The notes beneath the pieces were generated by a model that was not told the origin of the DNA, searched no databases, and saw nothing but the letters and a program-made list of their open reading frames with translations. A DNA stretch of 64,000 nt. Origin: Molossus alvarezi (lineage: Eukaryota > Chordata > Mammalia > Chiroptera > Molossidae). A program made the position numbers and the translations under genes. The stretch covers positions 36,831,488 through 36,895,487 of the forward strand of contig CM073898.1 of NCBI GenBank assembly GCA_037176705.1, written 5' to 3'. Of this stretch, positions 46,345 to 57,699 are shown piece by piece (position 1 is the first letter of the stretch; the number at the start of each line of letters is the position of its first letter).

Positions 46345-47735
46345 AAGAATGTTCTTGTACAGTGTTTTTAGCAGTGTAACTCTTTGAACAAAGAAATATT
46401 TTGAAGAACATTGACTTTCAAAAATTAGATAAAATGAGGAAGTTTCCCTAGGAGATAGAGCCACACCCACTTGATTTTGCCATCCCCTCCCCTCACCAAC
46501 CCCCTTAAATAGTTACATCAATTCTAGGATCTCAAAAAGACTAGATAGAAATGGTTGTTCAGAGAGAATTTGTATCTTTCACCTGAGATGTTGCCATACA
46601 TGGATCTACATTCTATCTACCCTTCATCTCATTAAACATAGATTTGCCAGTTACTTGTACTTTGAGCAAGGCAGATAAGCAGAGCTATTATCAGGGTTTT
46701 TGTTTTTGCTTTTAAAACCTCATTCAGACCAGCAAAATGACTCCAACTGTTCAGGAAAATGGCTGTTAGATCCACTTGGGTGAATCGAACAACTCATTTG
46801 CCACAGAGCTATCTCCAACAGTGATGCTCCCAGCATGCAATGGATCTGGCTCAGATTTCATTAAAAACAAGATGGATCCTTGGCTCAGCTGTTCTCAAAC
46901 TTCGTCTGCAGGTTGTAAGCATTCTAGAGGAAAATCTACCTTTGTATGTGTGTGTGATTATTGTTCTATAATGGCATTTCTTTTGTTAAAATTGAAATAT
47001 TCCATCACTTTCTGTTTTACAAATGGGAAAAATTCATAGTGTAGGTGAATCCCCATGAAGAGGATATTTTATACTTCACCAAATATTCAGGAATAATGGT
47101 GTAAGTTAAATTTCATGCTGACTGGCTAAAACCAGAAGAGTCAATAGTTTATAGTGTTGGGCTAATTTTGTCCAAAGCTTGTTCACATCAGCCTTGGACA
47201 AAAGTAGACCCCCATTAAATGTTGCTGTTGTAAAAATAGACTCTTTAAATTTATCTCATACAGACCAAAGAATATTTCAAGCTGTGTACAGACCAGAGAG
47301 TGAGTGCGCAGACCAGAGTTTGTGTATTGCACAGAATAAAATGCAGTCTATATGATGCAATTTGAAAGTTAATAAAATGTCTATGTTGACCTCCCAAAAT
47401 AGCTGACACTGAACTTCCCAGGTACTTGAAATTGCACTGTTAATCATGAAAACCTCCTCTCCTAGAAAGGACAATATCTTAGTCACTAACAATTCAAAAT
47501 GAATAAATACATTATTGTTGTTGTTTTATTTTCATTTATTAAATACTTGATAAAATAAAACAAAGTTTAAAAAATAGGATTTTTAATTGTTTGTTTTGGC
47601 AATAAAGGCCCATTTATTAAATTTCTACACAAGTCCTAAACACTTGTTTTAGATAAAATTTAAAATTATGTAATCTTTTTTTGAATTTAGCAAACCTTAA
47701 AAGAAAGACTTTTACCTGTGTTTTTTTTTATTTTT
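46345..47735. other. Single-copy region, nothing recognised
   Basis: AT-rich and without supportable gene or repeat calls. Confidence 0.45.
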
Positions 47736-47737
47736 TC

Positions 47738-47893
47738 ATGAAAACTAATGCCAGTAGGGTGACAGATGGTTACTAGGCTTATTATGGTGATCACTTTGTA
47801 AGGTACATAAATATTGAATCACTATGCTGTACACCTGAAACTAATATAACATTGTATGTCAACCTCAATTAAAAATACATTTAAAAAAATCCA
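47738..47893 (+). mobile_element. Old L1 3' end
   Basis: 'gacagatggttactaggcttattatggtgatcactttgtaagg … tgctgtacacctgaaactaatataacattgtatgtcaacctcaattaaaaata' is the well-known terminal segment of L1MA-type elements, followed by A's. Strongly 5'-truncated. Confidence 0.85.
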
Positions 47894-48347
47894 ATTCTTA
47901 AAACAAATAAGCCCAAATTTGAGTCTCTTTGAGAATACTTAAGTATTATACCATCATTGTCGTTAACCTAGAGAAGAGAGGCAGAGTGGAAGACAGAAAG
48001 GAAGAGGATGATGTTCATCTAATTTAGTAATTTAGTAATATACGGAACAAAATATAAATTAGTTTTTGATAAATTTGATTTCATTTTTCTGTAGTTACTC
48101 TTCTTCTGCAAACTTGTTGGTGAGTTGTTTTTATTGTTTCTACTTACTTAAATCCTAGACTTCAAACTGTCAGTGAAACATCTCATACTCCTAACTCAGT
48201 AGAATCAACTATTGATTGTATTCATAAAATAAAGCAGACTCCAAGTGGAACCAATTCAGACACACAATAAAGTCAGAATCTTTAGTTTATCTACTAACCA
48301 CTGTATCTTTCAACTGCTAAAGAATAACTTAAAGTATTATCACAATT

Positions 48348-48864
48348 TGCACTGGCTGGTATGGCTCAGTGGTAAGAGTGTCGCCCACGTACCAAAGAGC
48401 CCCTGGTTCCATTCCGGCCAAGGGCATGTACCTTGGTTGTGGTCCGTCCCTGGCCCCAGTTGAAGTTGTGCGAGTGGCAACCAATCGATGGGTGTCTCTC
48501 ACATTGATGTTTCTCTTTCTCTCTCTCTTCTTCCTTCTCTCCCTCCAGCTCCATCTAAAGATTAATGTAGCCCTGGCTGGTTTGGCTCAGCTGGTAGAGC
48601 GTTGGCCTGCGGTCCAGAGAGACCTGGGTTCGGTTCCTGCTAAGGGCACTTACCTCAGTTGCAGTTTGTCCCCGGCCCTGATTGGGTCGTGTGGGTGGCA
48701 ACCACTCGAGTGTCCCTTTCACGTCGATGTTTCTCTCTTTCTCCCTCCCACTCTATCTGAACAAAATATCGAAAAATGTCCTCGGGTGAGGATTAAAAAA
48801 AAAAAAGAATAAAAAAATAAAGATTAATGTAAAACACATCCTCTGGTGAGGATTAAAAAAAAAA
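48348..48864 (+). mobile_element. VES SINE (outer), split by a second VES
   Basis: Head at 48348-48430, body to 48569, then the inner SINE (48570-48818). After it come the outer element's own terminal hairpin (CCTC-TGGT-GAGG at about 48840-48851) and A-tail. The outer duplication agtattatcacaatt (48333-48347) recurs as agtgttatcacaatt (48865-48879). Confidence 0.93.
48570..48818 (+). mobile_element. VES SINE nested in a VES SINE
   Basis: Well-kept copy with a CpG-containing head ('gccctggctggtttggctcagctgg …') and intact terminal hairpin. The perfect 13-bp duplication aaagattaatgta (48557-48569; 48819-48831) is made of the outer SINE's own sequence, proving the order of insertion. Confidence 0.95.
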
Positions 48865-48884
48865 AGTGTTATCACAATTCTCAT

Positions 48885-50940
48885 ACTCCTATGAAATCAA
48901 CACATGTCAAAGATTTTGTTTAACTCATTAGTAAAGAAGTGAACCAATAAATGGTCACAACTGGTTCAAAGAAAAATTTTAAATACCACATGAATATTGG
49001 CAGATAAGGAAATCTAAAAAGAGCTTACAAATAGATGGAAAGATGAAATATTACTTAGTAGGGAAAGAGGGGATGTTATTATAATTCCACCAAACAAAAT
49101 TTATTTGTATGTCTGTGGACAAGAATTATTTGCATTTATATCAGTTATTTACGACTTAGCTGCACAATAGCTCAAAAATAATGAAAGGCATAGATATCCT
49201 TAGAATCAGATTACCTGGAAAGAATATTTCTAGAAAACACTAACTTTTTTCATAGAGGAAGAATAGTAATTACCATTTTAGTCCATTTCAAAATATTTCA
49301 CAATTTTTCCTGTAAAATTTTTTTCTAATTTTCCTAGCATGATGATAATTGAAATGAATGTTCTCCATAATTTTTTATGAAGAAAGTAGTTTGTTTACGT
49401 ACTTAAATGCCTCGCTGACAACTAAAACGGAAATGCTTAGGATAAGGTGAGAAAGGAAGAGCACTTTTTCATCTGAAACCACTAAAAGGATTTATGATTT
49501 TCTTAATGACTATTTCACATTTTTTACCTAGCCACAAGACAGACACATACTTTTCATATTTTAAAATGCTGGTTGACAATCATTGACCTAAATGCACAGC
49601 AAAGTTTAGAACCATTGGTCTAAGTCATTTGTGGTCCTCAAGGTCCTTCCTTTATCACATAGCTTTGAATCTGGTAGTGACCACATGATCTATTTCTGGT
49701 TAATGAAATACAAGGTCATTTCTTCTAATTAAATGATTCTGCTAAAGCTATTGCTTTCCTTTTTGAGAATACCAGACATGGCTGGCCTTGTTCGTTAGTC
49801 TCTTTCTTCTGCCTTAAATGCATATGTAATGGCTAAAGCTCTTGAAGCCATCTTGCTACTGTGATGAGACTAGCACAGAATAGAAACAAACAATGTAAGC
49901 ATGGCAAAGCAGAAAAATAGAAAGAATCAGAGGTCCCGAGAGCATAGTTCAGTAGCTAAATGAATGCCAGAAAAAACTGCCAATGTTCAAAATTTTTTCC
50001 TAAAGCAAACATTTTTTTGAAGTCACATTTACTCTGTTTACATAGCTTTTATCTGCAACTAAAAAGCATTTCTAGGTGATATATGTCCTTTTCCACAATG
50101 GATGGCTTTCTGTACTCATTCTTAACTGATAAAATGAAAATTTGCAACCTGTAATGACCACTGATGCCATTCTCATAATTTTGTCTCTCTCATGCTCTCT
50201 CCCTCTTTCCTCTTCTCTCTTTCTGTGTGTGTCTCTGTGTGTGTGTTTATATAAATCATAGTGATAAATCACACTATAAATATTGTCTTGCAACTTCTTT
50301 GTTACCATATCTTTAATAATTTTTGTATATTCTAAATTCTAAAACATAACGCTTAATGCCTCATATGAATTTTAATTAGATTAGTCAATATATAGGAACT
50401 TTGTTTATAATTTTGGATTTTTTTTGGTTATTATTATAGGTGAAAGATAAATCGTGTGTTCAATTTTTATGAGCACCTGTGTCTTGTTGGTTTTTTTTAG
50501 AACAAAATTTTAGAAGAGTAATTAACTAGAAAAAAGGATAGGCATGATTTTTGAATCTATTGATACTAGTTATCAAGTTGAGCTCCAAAAAGTTAGTAAC
50601 AATTGTATAAAATGGTTTTATATTCTCTTCATCTTTACCAATAGTGAGTAATACAATTTTTCCATCAGTTTGTAATTGGATTATTACTTTATTGTGCACT
50701 TTAAAAACCTTACATAGTAATAGGAAGTCATTGAAAGTTTCTGAGCAATGGAGTTGAACAACATATTTAGAGAAGTATCTATCTGTTGAAAGTACGGAGA
50801 ATGAATTCTTTGACGCAATAATGATGCATAATAGGTTGATAGCAGTGAACATTTAAAGAAAGAGTGGGCAGAAGAGATATGAAGGCTATAATCCTCAAGA
50901 TAAAGCATAATCAGGTAGATGAACTACTTTGGGCTGCAAT
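48885..50940. other. Mostly single-copy; LTR-like relic near 49640-49900
   Basis: 'gaccacatgatctatttctggttaatgaaatac', 'ctctttcttctgccttaaatgc' and 'gaagccatcttgctact' resemble an old mammalian LTR group, with low certainty. A short CT/GT-rich tract lies at 50185-50245. No gene was seen. Confidence 0.35.
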
Positions 50941-50954
50941 TAATTATATTTTAA

Positions 50955-51600
50955 TTGTCACATTGTGGGAATACAGACAGGTACAGCCACTATGGAAATC
51001 AATATGGTATTTCCTTAAAAAATTAAAAATTGAACTAGAATTTGACTCCGAGAACCTACTTCTAGGAATATATACTAAGAAGCCCGAAACACCAATCAGA
51101 AAGAATATATGTACCCCTATGTTCATAGCAGCACTATTTACAATTTCTAAGATCTGGAAACAGACCAAGTGTTCATCAATAGATAAGTGGATAAAAAAGC
51201 TGTGGTACATATACACAGTGGAATATTATGCAGCTGTGAGTAAGAAAGAAAGATCTCTTATCCTTTGAGATGACAAGGAGGCACCTGGAGAGTATTATGC
51301 TAAGTGAAATAAGACAATCAGAGAAAGACAAATACCAAATGATCGCACTTATTTGTGGAATATAATGAACAAAAAATGCTGATGAAAAAAATAGACTCAG
51401 ACATAGAAAGGAATACGGTTCAGACTGACAAACTTCAGAGGAGGGAGGAGGGGAGGAGGAATGAGATAAATCAAATAACTTATATGCATGTATATGTAAC
51501 CAATGGACATGGACAACAATACTTGGTGGAGGGCAGGATAGGGAGGAGAGTGTCTGGGGGGGGGGAGGAGAAGCATCTGTGACAAAAATTAATTAATTTT
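50955..51600 (+). mobile_element. 5'-truncated L1 3' fragment
   Basis: Starts near 'attgtgggaatacagacagg' in the ORF2 C-terminus and continues through the 3'UTR ('cttatatgcatgtatatgtaaccaatggac … agaagcatctgtgacaaaaatt'). The ORF2 tail is open to 51268 ([39 protein letters not shown]), with Cys, Trp and other positions changed from sister copies, then broken by a small insertion near 51240. The flanking duplication is unclear because of AT-richness. Confidence 0.9.
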
Positions 51601-51604
51601 AAAA

Positions 51605-52185
51605 ATAAGAATAACAATGAAACAGTAAAGGTTTGTGTCATGCTCTGTATAGTTCAACACACATAAATATAAATATGAATGCATTTCTCTCTTTCCTCCT
51701 CGCTTTTTCACTACATGTAAGTATCTCCAAATTTCCAGCTGAAAAACAATTTTAAGGAATGTATGAGATGAGCAAACAGGATCTCCTGGCACATCTATGC
51801 AATTGTAACACATGAAAAGTAATCTCCTGAGGAATATTTTCAGGATCCATGTTAATTGGAACCATGTATAATTATAATGAATCCATCTATATAGAGAGAT
51901 TGTCATTATGCTGCTTAAGCTTTAGTTATTTAAAATTAACAACTTCCTTCTATATTACATTCTAAAATTCTAAAATAGCTCTAATGTAATATTCAATTAT
52001 TTTAGCTATTAGAAAGTTTCAACAATTTTCCATTTAATTAAATTTTTTTAATATACCAAACCAGCTAACTACTTGAAAATATTTGAAATAGCTACACCAG
52101 TGACATTGTTATCAAAAGCAAACAGGAATCTACGAAAACCAAAAATAAGCAAATAAGTAATGTGATAAATTACAAAAATAGACAG
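51605..52185. other. Single-copy region, nothing recognised
   Basis: AT-rich; no supportable features. Confidence 0.45.
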
Positions 52186-52189
52186 TTTT

Positions 52190-53130
52190 TCTTCCTTCCC
52201 TGTGCACTATAACTATGATGCTCTTCACAACTAGAGTGGAGTCTGCTTTCCACCCCTTGAATCTGGTTTGATGTTGGTAATTGCTTTGGCTATAAGCATG
52301 CAGTAGAATGAAGATGTGCCAGTTCTGAGAGTCTAGGATAGCAATTTTCAACTGGTGTACCACAAGAATTTTTAAACCATGCAATGCCTGACTATTTAGT
52401 CAGGGGCACTGACCTCTTTTCCCTTTGATTGTCAAATTAAAAAATGACAACAATCAGCACAACAATAGGTATCTTGTGTGAATGCCCTGTCTTGAACCAT
52501 AAATATATGTCATATGATAGAGTTGCATCTTATTGGTCACGTAACAATAAGGTTATGTATGATTGGCTAATTCTTGGTACAAGAAATCCTTATATGTAAG
52601 TATAGGCACCTGATTTTTTAAAAAGTTCCTTTGGAGACAAGAGAGTAAGTAATTATTATTATTCTTATTGTAATTATAGGTAATTATTATTATTATTGTA
52701 AATCAATCAGAATTACAGCAAAAAGTATAACATATTTTTTGGTGTGTCACAGAATTTTAGTAATTAGCTTATGTTTGCCATGAGCTGAAAGAGTTTGAAA
52801 ATCTCTAGCCTGGGACAATACAAACCTTGCTGCTTGCACAAACCCCTCCTCCTTCTTCCCAAGTGATGTGAACAATCTCTGGCTAGCTAGCTCTGGATGG
52901 TGAGACCATACTAAGGCCAGTATGGATTAGCCATTCCTCATCCAACTTGACTGCTGATTACTGATTATTGAGTGAACTCAGTTGAGACCAGAAGAAATCC
53001 ACATTTAGTCCAGACCAAATTGCTAACCTATAGAATTATGTATTATGTAAATGGTCATTTTAAACCACTAGGTTTTTGGGGTTGTGTGTTAGACAATAAT
53101 AATGAACTACTACAGGAAATGACCATGAAC
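52190..53130 (+). repeat. LTR-like relic carrying a hAT insertion
   Basis: The left part 'cttgaatctggtttgatgttggtaattgctttggc', 'gcagtagaatgaagatgtgccagttctgaga' and the right part, ending 'cattttaaaccactaggtttttggggttgtgtgttagacaataataatgaactactacag', follow one common mammalian LTR-type consensus. It is split by the hAT element at 52339-52807. No internal coding region is present. Confidence 0.55.
52339..52807 (+). mobile_element. Non-autonomous hAT-like element, longer copy
   Basis: 469 bp, same family as 8508-8796. Ends TAGCAATTTTCAAC and GTTTGAAAATCTCTA are imperfect inverted repeats. The flanking 8-mers gtctagga (52331-52338) and gcctggga (52808-52815) match at 6 of 8, as expected for an old 8-bp hAT duplication. 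The interior includes an AT-rich part with 'attattattattcttattg' repeats. No transposase frame is present. Confidence 0.82.
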
Positions 53131-53689
53131 CACAGAATAGATTTCTTTAAATGAATTAGCTTTAACACCCAAATCTATAAATTCACTAGCAAATAGAGCA
53201 AATTATAAACATATGAATCAATTTCACTCAAACAAAGAAAGCTAGAGCAATCTTGGTAAATAAGGTCCAAGATATATGTATTCATTTGAAATTATATATT
53301 TTTTATTTCTTATTTACATAGTAAAATTTCCATTAAAACCACGCATTTCATCACCTCTCAGTAATGATCACTATTGTTCCTGTTCGGTTACTTACAAAGA
53401 ATGTTATTATAAATTATATTAAAAATGCAGGTCCAGTTTATTTTTTAATTTTGATAATTTTATAGCAAATGACAACATCATTTCTTGAGTTCAGATAACC
53501 TAGCAAATAGCAGATGTTGGAATAAAATAGCTGGATCTAATTCTAATGCTAGTTAATTATAAGATAGTCAATTCATTTACCTTCTGTCCTTCTGCCCATG
53601 AGTGAAAAAGAATGAAGACTCTCCCCACTAGCTTTAGAAAGTAGTTATTTAAAAAAAGCTGAATACTCCCTGAAACATAAGGCACCATG

Positions 53690-54085
53690 TAAATGCAAGC
53701 CGACATCGCCATTCCACCGGGGACAGCCTTTGTTCTGGGCCGCGTGCACAATGAGACACGGGAGAAAGAGCTGGTCCCTCGTTAAAAATTAATTGCTTTA
53801 TTTTGTGAGGTACAAAAAGCACTTTCTTGCCCTCTTCTGAGAAGTTGAGGGGCTACCACTGTCTGGGGGGCCCTCCAAGCATTCCACAGTCAATCTCACA
53901 TTTCATTAATCAACTACGGGCATTTCAAAAGGCCACCTGTCCTCTTCCAGTTGTTGTTAAAATGAAAAATGCTGCCCTGGATGACGGTGTTTTGATTAAT
54001 CTAAATATTTACTACACTATTTATCACACTGTCATCAATCTTTCACAAATACTGAAGTCAAGGAGGTTTATACACATATGATGTT
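53690..54085. promoter_or_regulatory. Candidate conserved regulatory element
   Basis: Repeat-free block with retained CpGs (53700-53780) next to many homeodomain words (aaaaattaattgc, cattaatc, tttgattaatc). CTGTCATCAATC at 54029-54040 joins a MEIS/PREP half-site to a PBX-like half-site. This pattern is common in developmental enhancers. Evidence is compositional only. Confidence 0.35.
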
Positions 54086-54089
54086 CAGT

Positions 54090-57000
54090 AAAGACAACAG
54101 GGAGAATGGAGGGGAGGAGAGCGGAGGAGAGAGAGAGAAAGAGAGATGGGAGAGGGGAGATAAGTGTTCTTGAGCAGTAAACTTTTCTAATGTATTTCTC
54201 CTGGTAAATACTGTTTTTAATTTTTTAGGACAATAGAGATTTTATGATGACTTGCTCTGTTTTTTATTCTTGAGTGTATCTATATATCTTAGAATGAAGT
54301 CCTGATAAAATCAGAGTATTGGGTTCTGTGTCCACATGAACCATCTTGCCTTGCCTCATAGCATGGTTGTACACTGAGCTGAACCCCTAATCCCAACCAG
54401 CCCAGCTGTGACAAGAGTGTGTGTTATGTCTCCCAGTAGGGCTGTGGTAGAATAAACAGTCATATAAATGGCTTAACAACCTGTGTATAGGGACTTGTGT
54501 TCTTATTTATATTCTCTCTCTCTCTCTCCCCCTCCCCTTCTCCCTCCTCCCCCCACCTTTCTCCTTACCTCCCAGCTCACTAAATTCAAGATTTGATTTC
54601 TTAAATTGAGGCAGATCTTTTCGGACACAGCTAAAAATAACACTACAAATTAAAATGTCCCCGAGAAAATTCACAAAAATTTACTGTAACAATTTCTTCA
54701 GTGACAAGTTTGTAGAAGCAGGGTAGCAACGGCTGGAGGCCGTCATTAAGTTGTTGCACAGCCTAATGGGAAATTGAGAGAAGGACCATGGCAATAAGAG
54801 GGTGGCACTGGTTTTGATTTTGAAGATGGACGTAATAGATGCCACAGTTTGGGCAAAGACTTGTCCTACATGGGAGGTAAAGCAGATGGATCAACTTAAG
54901 ACAGTTTCCAATGTAGGAACCACAACTCAAGGAAATGCGCTCATAACGGTGTATATCAGTCAAGCCGTTTTGGTTTAGAGTGCAGTGTGGAGCTTAGCTG
55001 CTTCTGCTGTGTGCTGTGCAATGCAGTCATTACATGGCTTAGATCCAGCTCTCAACTTTAAACTCCAAGGGATTAGAAGTGGCCTTCAGTTACATAGAGG
55101 ACTTTCACTTTACCTATGAAGGAATCAGAGCTAGGAAAAAGTGAAATAATGTGTTCGTTTAAAAGGTTAAATCACCAGTAGAGGATTAAAAGGGAATGGA
55201 AGAGAAGGCTCCTCCTCTAAAGATACTTTGTGAGATGACCTGGAACCGATCCTCTTACAATAACCAATTACTGTCTCCACGTCTCTCTTTTATTTCAGAT
55301 AGCATCAGTAATCTTAGTTAGCGCAGGACTCAGTCATTTTGGCCGAGACGCCCAGATGTGAAACGGGTGCTGACTGTGGTTGGCATGCGAGTGGGATAGT
55401 CTTCTCACACATGGCGGAAGAGCAATTCCAATTCAAGGTCTGGAAGCCCATGGAAATAAATCTCAACCAAACAAAAAACTCTTATTTTAGTTACAATTTT
55501 GATAACTGGATTGCATCTATCCTTTCTTGTGGCAGCTCTAGTAACTGCCAATTAGGAGAAAACTCTAGTCTCTCTTTTGTATCGGAACAATAATCTACAG
55601 GGTAATTACATGAGCCCTATGGTGAGAGTTTGGCTAAGAAGCTCTTGCAGGGTGAAAAATGTATTATTTTGCTTGTGGCAAGGTCTCAATATGATATCAA
55701 AAAACGAATCCCATGTATTCTGTGGTGGAATTAATATAACCATTGGAAACTATAATTCTACCTGTGAAAGAAATAGGCCTTTTTTATTCAGATCTTTTGA
55801 TATTTTGCCAATTTTTCATTCAACTTTGTACTACAACTTTATGTAAAGTAGAGACATTAAAGTAATATAGACTGATACTGCACTTTGAATGGGGAATGAT
55901 TAAAATAGGTACCAAAGAATCATCTCTGCTTGTAATAAAACTTTATGGGCAATTTTTGGTGTATACTGACATACTTTGAACTTTATAAGAAAGTTAACAT
56001 AATAGCAAGTAATATTTCTTATTAAATCATTTTAGAAGATTTGGGGGATCAAAATGTGTTTACTTTACCTGCAGTGACTTTGATTCCATTACCTGTTTTC
56101 CTTATAATTCACATAGCACAATTGGCTTCCCTTAAAATATGGTTCCATTTGATAACATGGATAACTTTGTTATTGAAAATATAGTTTAGCATGATTGAAA
56201 AGGTGTGAAGTTAAACCTACATTCTCAAATTGAGTGGTGTCCAAACAAAACCATAGAATATCCTTGGGCTTCAAATACCTTATCTAAATACTGAGAAAAT
56301 AATACCACCAAAATTTTTGTGGGAAGTAGATAGTGTGAATTTCAAAACACATTTTAAAATTAAAGATGCAATGTAAGTATTGGTTTAAATGACAGTGTTA
56401 TACTTAATAAATGCAGTAGTCTTTTGATAAATAAAGAACAAACAAGTAATCATATTTCTCATTTTATAGTTGGAACATATACCTTTTGCTACAGAGTTCA
56501 CTGGCTGACTATAATCAATAATGAAAATAAAAACAGCCTCTGTGTTTATGTATTATACAAGAAATGATTTTTTGAATAACTTTCATGTTACAGCACATTT
56601 TGAAAACGAACAAACAAACAAACTTTACCATACTGTTCAAGTCATGATTAATTAGACAGAAGTTAGACACCTTAGCAATGGCAGCAACCATTAAGTTCAC
56701 CAGTGGCACGTGAGATAACCTGACATGGGAAATCTCCTTAGTTGAGGTTTCTCTGTAGTAGATAAATACAAACAGATTTGGCCCCAGTTGAAATTAGTCA
56801 TGGAGAATGAGTAATGAAACAGAAGCTGAGGGACCCTCTAAGCAATACTTATAAGCAGAGATCATAGGCAGGAGAAGGCCACAGGCATAAGAAAATTGAA
56901 GCTTTAGGTAAGCAAGGTCTTGCCAGAGGCTAAGAAAGGAGTGGAGAGTCCCATAGTTGAGAGTGAAAGCATAAACCATGAGGTGAGTGTAATTGGTAGT

Positions 57001-57180
57001 AGAAAAATATAAGCAATGGATGCAGAGATAGGAAGTTCTCATTCCTGTGTAACAGAATAAGGAGTTACAGATTGTTGGCACTCAAGGGACAATAAGATAA
57101 CCTGATTCAAAAAAACTGCAGATATCATAAATAATGGCCGATAAAATCAGATGGTATAGCTTTTGAGCCAACTCTTTGTT
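54090..57180. other. Mostly single-copy region
   Basis: Contains a GA-rich patch (54099-54165) and a CT-rich patch (54515-54575). No exon, RNA gene or clear transposon was recognised. A few open frames of 60-90 codons lack coding signals. Confidence 0.45.
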
Positions 57181-57182
57181 AT

Positions 57183-57395
57183 TCATTGCTGCTTTTCACG
57201 TATTAGCCAATAATCCTCATCAAGCGAAGCAATATCTTCATTCTTTTCAACATAAAAAAGCTTAGCCTGGCGAAATGGAACTTTGGAACTGAGATCCATG
57301 TTGAGGTCCACACAGTCGTTTGTGGCTTTTCTGAGAATCTTCCTTGCTTTCTTTTTAGTTAAAGACAAAATAATTGAAACCTCAAAATATCTCAC
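57183..57395 (-). other. Unrecognised short open frame with protein-like C-terminus
   Basis: Minus-strand frame whose last about 55 residues (from KKKARKILRKATNDC to the end …LDEDYWLIREKQQ) look protein-like: a basic start, mixed polar composition and an acidic, aromatic tail before the stop at 57183. A pyrimidine-rich stretch ending in an AG lies just upstream on the same strand, so a terminal exon or an exon fragment is possible. I do not recognise the family and propose no function. Chance is also possible. Confidence 0.22.
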
Positions 57396-57399
57396 TTAA

Positions 57400-57650
57400 T
57401 AATATCTAACCTCAAAATGTTTAATCTATATTTAATTTCCGAGTTGATGCTTCAGATTATGGACCTTGCCCTTATTTTCTTTATTTCTCCCTAATCTGAA
57501 GTCAGACCACTACTCTTTACTGGCAGAAGCAAATCAAAAGAGCTAAGATTTAAACCCAATTCCCTGCACCATCCAGTTGATATTACTCAGAGGAAATCTT
57601 TTCAGAGGATTAAAATGCAGACCAAATTTATTTTTAAGCCAATTATATTA
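57400..57650. other. Single-copy stretch with a weak MIR-like trace
   Basis: 'aagatttaaacccaattccctgcaccatcc' (about 57546-57575) faintly resembles antisense MIR. Nothing else is supportable. Confidence 0.3.
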
Positions 57651-57653
57651 TTT

Positions 57654-57655
<2 letters not shown>

Positions 57656-57694
<39 letters not shown>
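57656..57694 (+). repeat. (CA)n microsatellite
   Basis: Pure CA dinucleotide repeat of about 19 units. Confidence 0.97.

Positions 57695-57699
<5 letters not shown>

Noticed and set aside
47738..47893. Integrated viral or LTR terminus
   Set aside because: The words match the well-known 3' end of old L1s followed by an A-tail.
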